DNA of 64,000 nucleotides from Oleispirillum sp963678075 (GTDB lineage Bacteria; Pseudomonadota; Alphaproteobacteria; Rhodospirillales; Rhodospirillaceae), in assembly GCA_963678075.2 (NCBI GenBank), contig CAXXPK010000003.1:1054001-1118000 (forward strand), written 5' to 3'. Both the position numbers and the translations under genes were made by a program. Each line of letters opens with the position of its first letter. The stretch's first letter is position 1. The notes below the pieces were generated by a model. The model saw nothing but the letters and a program-made list of their open reading frames with translations, did not search any database and was not told the origin of the DNA. Below, one piece after another: positions 62,116-64,000 of the stretch.

Positions 62116-62571
62116 TCAGAGGCCGAGTTCCTTCTTTACCGCGATCATCCGGAGCGCGGCTTCGGCGGCGCGGCCACCGTGGTTGCCTTCCGAGACGCGC
62201 GCCCGCGACATCGCTAAGGCCTCTGTCGGGCAGGTCAGAATGCCGTTGCCGAGCGCCAGGGAATATTGCAGCGTCAACTGCTGCACGCCCGCCATCGCCT
62301 GGGTGCAAACGTGTTCGTAGTGGTCGGTCTCGCCCTTGATGGCACAGCCCAGCACGACATACCCGGCAAATCGCAGATCCGTTGCCCGCAATTCCATGGC
62401 ACGCACCGCATAACGGATTACCGACGGAAGTTCCAGAATGCCGGGAACGATAATGCGTTTGTATCCGGTACCGTGACGGGTCAATGCCTCGACCGCGCCA
62501 CGCACCAGTTCATCGGTGATGGCGTCGTAAAAACGGGCTTCGACGATCAAAAGGCGCGGTCCGCCACTCAT
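62116..62571 (-). CDS. ribH: 6,7-dimethyl-8-ribityllumazine synthase
   Basis: This enzyme condenses the pyrimidine and butanone precursors in riboflavin synthesis. The VEARFYDAITDELVRGA N-terminus, the VPGILELPSVIRYAV segment and the active-site region CAIKGETDHYEHVCTQAM with its catalytic histidine are present. Length 151 is typical. It lies 33 bases after ribBA. Confidence 0.96.
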   Translation of the reverse strand: MSGGPRLLIVEARFYDAITDELVRGAVEALTRHGTGYKRIIVPGILELPSVIRYAVRAMELRATDLRFAGYVVLGCAIKGETDHYEHVCTQAMAGVQQLTLQYSLALGNGILTCPTEALAMSRARVSEGNHGGRAAEAALRMIAVKKELGL

Positions 62572-62604
62572 TGTCCGTGTCCTCCGAAGGGGGGTGAGCC
62601 CACT

Positions 62605-63720
62605 CTACGCTTCATGTGCGTCCCGCACACAACACTCATCCACAATGTGGAGATCGTATCCGTCCAAACCAATAATAGTCTTGTGCGTATTGGACAACAG
62701 AATCATGTCGTGAATGCCAAGATCCAGAAGAATTTGCGCGCCAATGCCATAATCGCGCAATTCCGTCTCGTCCACACCCCCCGCTCGGGCTACGGCGGCG
62801 CTGCTCCACGAAGTCGGCGATGGGTTGCGAATCAGAACGACCACGCCACGCCCGAAATCGGCGATCTGACGCATCGACCGCGCCAGCACCCCTTGGTGTC
62901 CGTGCAGGGTATCGCCCAGAATATCCTCGAACACGTTCAGCGCATGCATCCGCACCAGCGGCGCCGCCGTGCCCGGCACCTCGCCCTTGACCAGGGCGAC
63001 GTGTTCGCCCGCGCTCAGGGAATCGAGATAGACCCGGACCTTCCACTCGCCACCGAATTCCGAATGCAAGGTGGTTTCGGCACGCAGCGAAACCAGGCGC
63101 TCGATGCGCCGGCGATAGGCGATCAGATCGCGGATCTGGCCGATTTTCAGCCCATGTTCCTTCGCGAAGGGAATCAGATCGGGCAACCGCGCCATGCTGC
63201 CGTCGTCGTTCATGATTTCGCAGATCACCGCCGAAGGCTGCATTCCCGCCAGCCGCGCTAGATCGACGCTGGCCTCGGTATGCCCGGTGCGCACCAGAAC
63301 CCCGCCGTCGCGCGCCATCAGCGGAAACGTATGCCCCGGCGTCACGATGTCGGAGGCGACGCACTTGGGATCGATCGCGGTGGCGATGGTCAACGCACGA
63401 TCGGCAGCGGAAATGCCCGTGGTAATCCCCTCCGCCGCCTCGATGCTGACGGTGAACGCGGTGGAATGGCGCGACAGATTCCGCGCGGCCATCAGCGGCA
63501 ACCCCAAGGCCTCCACCCGCGCCCGATCCAACGCCAGACAGATCAAGCCACGTCCGTGTTTGGCCATGAAATTCACGGCCTGCGCCGTACAGGCTTGCGC
63601 CGGAATGATCAGGTCGCCTTCGTTCTCGCGATTTTCGTCATCGACCAGAATGAACATCCGCCCGGCGCGCGCCTCGGCGATAATTTCCTCGATCGAGACG
63701 AGGGGAGAAACCGCTGCCAT
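62605..63720 (-). CDS. ribB: 3,4-dihydroxy-2-butanone-4-phosphate synthase with degenerate GTP-cyclohydrolase-II-like domain
   Basis: The N-terminal RibB domain (about 1-205) has the acidic metal motif DDENRENEGDLI, GRGLICLALD and the GHTFPLMAR and EASVDLARLAG segments, so it should make the four-carbon unit of riboflavin. The C-terminal half (about 206-371) aligns with RibA by position. However, it lacks the zinc-binding cysteines and the catalytic ECLTGDVFGSLRCDCG-type motif; the site reads VRMHALNVFEDILGD instead. It is therefore probably inactive as GTP cyclohydrolase II, as known for the RibBX type of alphaproteobacteria. A separate RibA must exist elsewhere. Confidence 0.92.
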   Translation of the reverse strand: MAAVSPLVSIEEIIAEARAGRMFILVDDENRENEGDLIIPAQACTAQAVNFMAKHGRGLICLALDRARVEALGLPLMAARNLSRHSTAFTVSIEAAEGITTGISAADRALTIATAIDPKCVASDIVTPGHTFPLMARDGGVLVRTGHTEASVDLARLAGMQPSAVICEIMNDDGSMARLPDLIPFAKEHGLKIGQIRDLIAYRRRIERLVSLRAETTLHSEFGGEWKVRVYLDSLSAGEHVALVKGEVPGTAAPLVRMHALNVFEDILGDTLHGHQGVLARSMRQIADFGRGVVVLIRNPSPTSWSSAAVARAGGVDETELRDYGIGAQILLDLGIHDMILLSNTHKTIIGLDGYDLHIVDECCVRDAHEA

Positions 63721-63726
63721 GCCCGA

Positions 63727-64000
63727 TTACTCCCGTTCCAGCAGGCGTGCGACGTAGCGTGCCAGCATGTCGATTTCCAGGTTGACCTTCGTCCCCGGTC
63801 GATAATCACCGAACAGCGTCATCTGTTGAGTATGCGGAATGATATTGACGCCAAAGGTGTCGCCCGCCACTTCGTTGACGGTCAGGGAAACTCCATCGAC
63901 GGCGACCGACCCCTTGGGCGCCATGAAATTTTTCAAGGTCGCGGGAACCCGGAAGACAAAGCGCTTGGACTCGCCCTCGTCACGCACCGAAACCACCTCG
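63727..64000 (-). CDS. ribE: Riboflavin synthase alpha chain, 3' part only
   Basis: The C-terminal 90 or so residues of riboflavin synthase, cut by the window edge. The second repeat is visible: KGSVAVDGVSLTVNEVAGDTFGVNIIPHT, then TLFGDYRPGTKVNLEIDMLARYV. The start lies outside. It precedes ribBA by 6 bases in the ribE-ribBA-ribH-nusB-thiL operon. Confidence 0.94.
   Translation of the reverse strand, partial: EVVSVRDEGESKRFVFRVPATLKNFMAPKGSVAVDGVSLTVNEVAGDTFGVNIIPHTQQMTLFGDYRPGTKVNLEIDMLARYVARLLERE

Overview
The window reads as an ordinary, gene-dense piece of chromosome from a free-living alphaproteobacterium, most likely in or near the Rhodospirillales. I infer this from several alphaproteobacterial traits: an E1-beta subunit with its own lipoyl domain (pdhA-pdhB-pdhC-lpd-lipA), the tandem ntrBC-ntrYX block followed by trkA and hfq-hflX, a fused IspDF enzyme, a K+-independent membrane pyrophosphatase, the bamE/yceD/rpmF/plsX/fabH/ihfA/merR/tRNA-Pro order, and RibBA with a degenerate GTP-cyclohydrolase half. 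Codon use is GC-rich throughout. I see no insertion sequence, prophage, CRISPR array or other accessory island.

Layout. 1-222 is the 3' end of an ftsB-like division gene. 486-7643 is the pyruvate dehydrogenase/lipoate operon, followed by a COQ10-like and a SEC-C/YchJ-like gene. 7655-8633 (minus) holds pncC and pgpA. 9021-10884 pairs an M23 peptidase with a bactofilin, ended by a strong bidirectional terminator facing slt (minus). 13169-14548 is dapA-smpB, converging and overlapping with a family-5 uracil-DNA glycosylase and an NYN-domain gene (minus). 16049-26725 runs folK, rpoZ, spoT, pdxJ, acpS, lepB, rnc, era, recO, parC and a TRIC/YicG-type membrane protein, many with 4-base stop/start overlaps.

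26785-38591 (plus) starts with tRNA-Ser(UGA) and a frameshifted glucokinase. A cell-wall group follows (mltB, rlpA, dacA), then tmk-holB-metG-tatD-metallohydrolase, a DedA protein, mazG and a lipoprotein of unknown function. 38609-50632 (minus) is one long directon, read from its 5' end: dusB, ntrB, ntrC, ntrY, ntrX, trkA, a HAD phosphatase, hfq, hflX and an inositol-monophosphatase-like gene. ispDF lies divergently at 50884 and meets a cutA homologue that lacks its central third. 52746-57134 (minus) holds tRNA-Pro(GGG), a MerR regulator, ihfA, fabH, plsX, rpmF, yceD and a small unknown gene. bamE is divergent and converges on hppA. 60071-64000 (minus) is the riboflavin/thiamine block ribE-ribBA-ribH-nusB-thiL plus a FliL-like membrane protein.

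I found no convincing new multi-gene system. The observations most worth checking are: two independent frameshifts in glk; an in-frame central deletion in cutA; a Gly-to-Ala change at the first P-loop position of HflX; a perfect 11-bp inverted repeat upstream of ispDF; a 14-bp palindrome with two GANTC methylation sites between pgpA and the M23/bactofilin pair; and several small or unknown proteins embedded in conserved operons.
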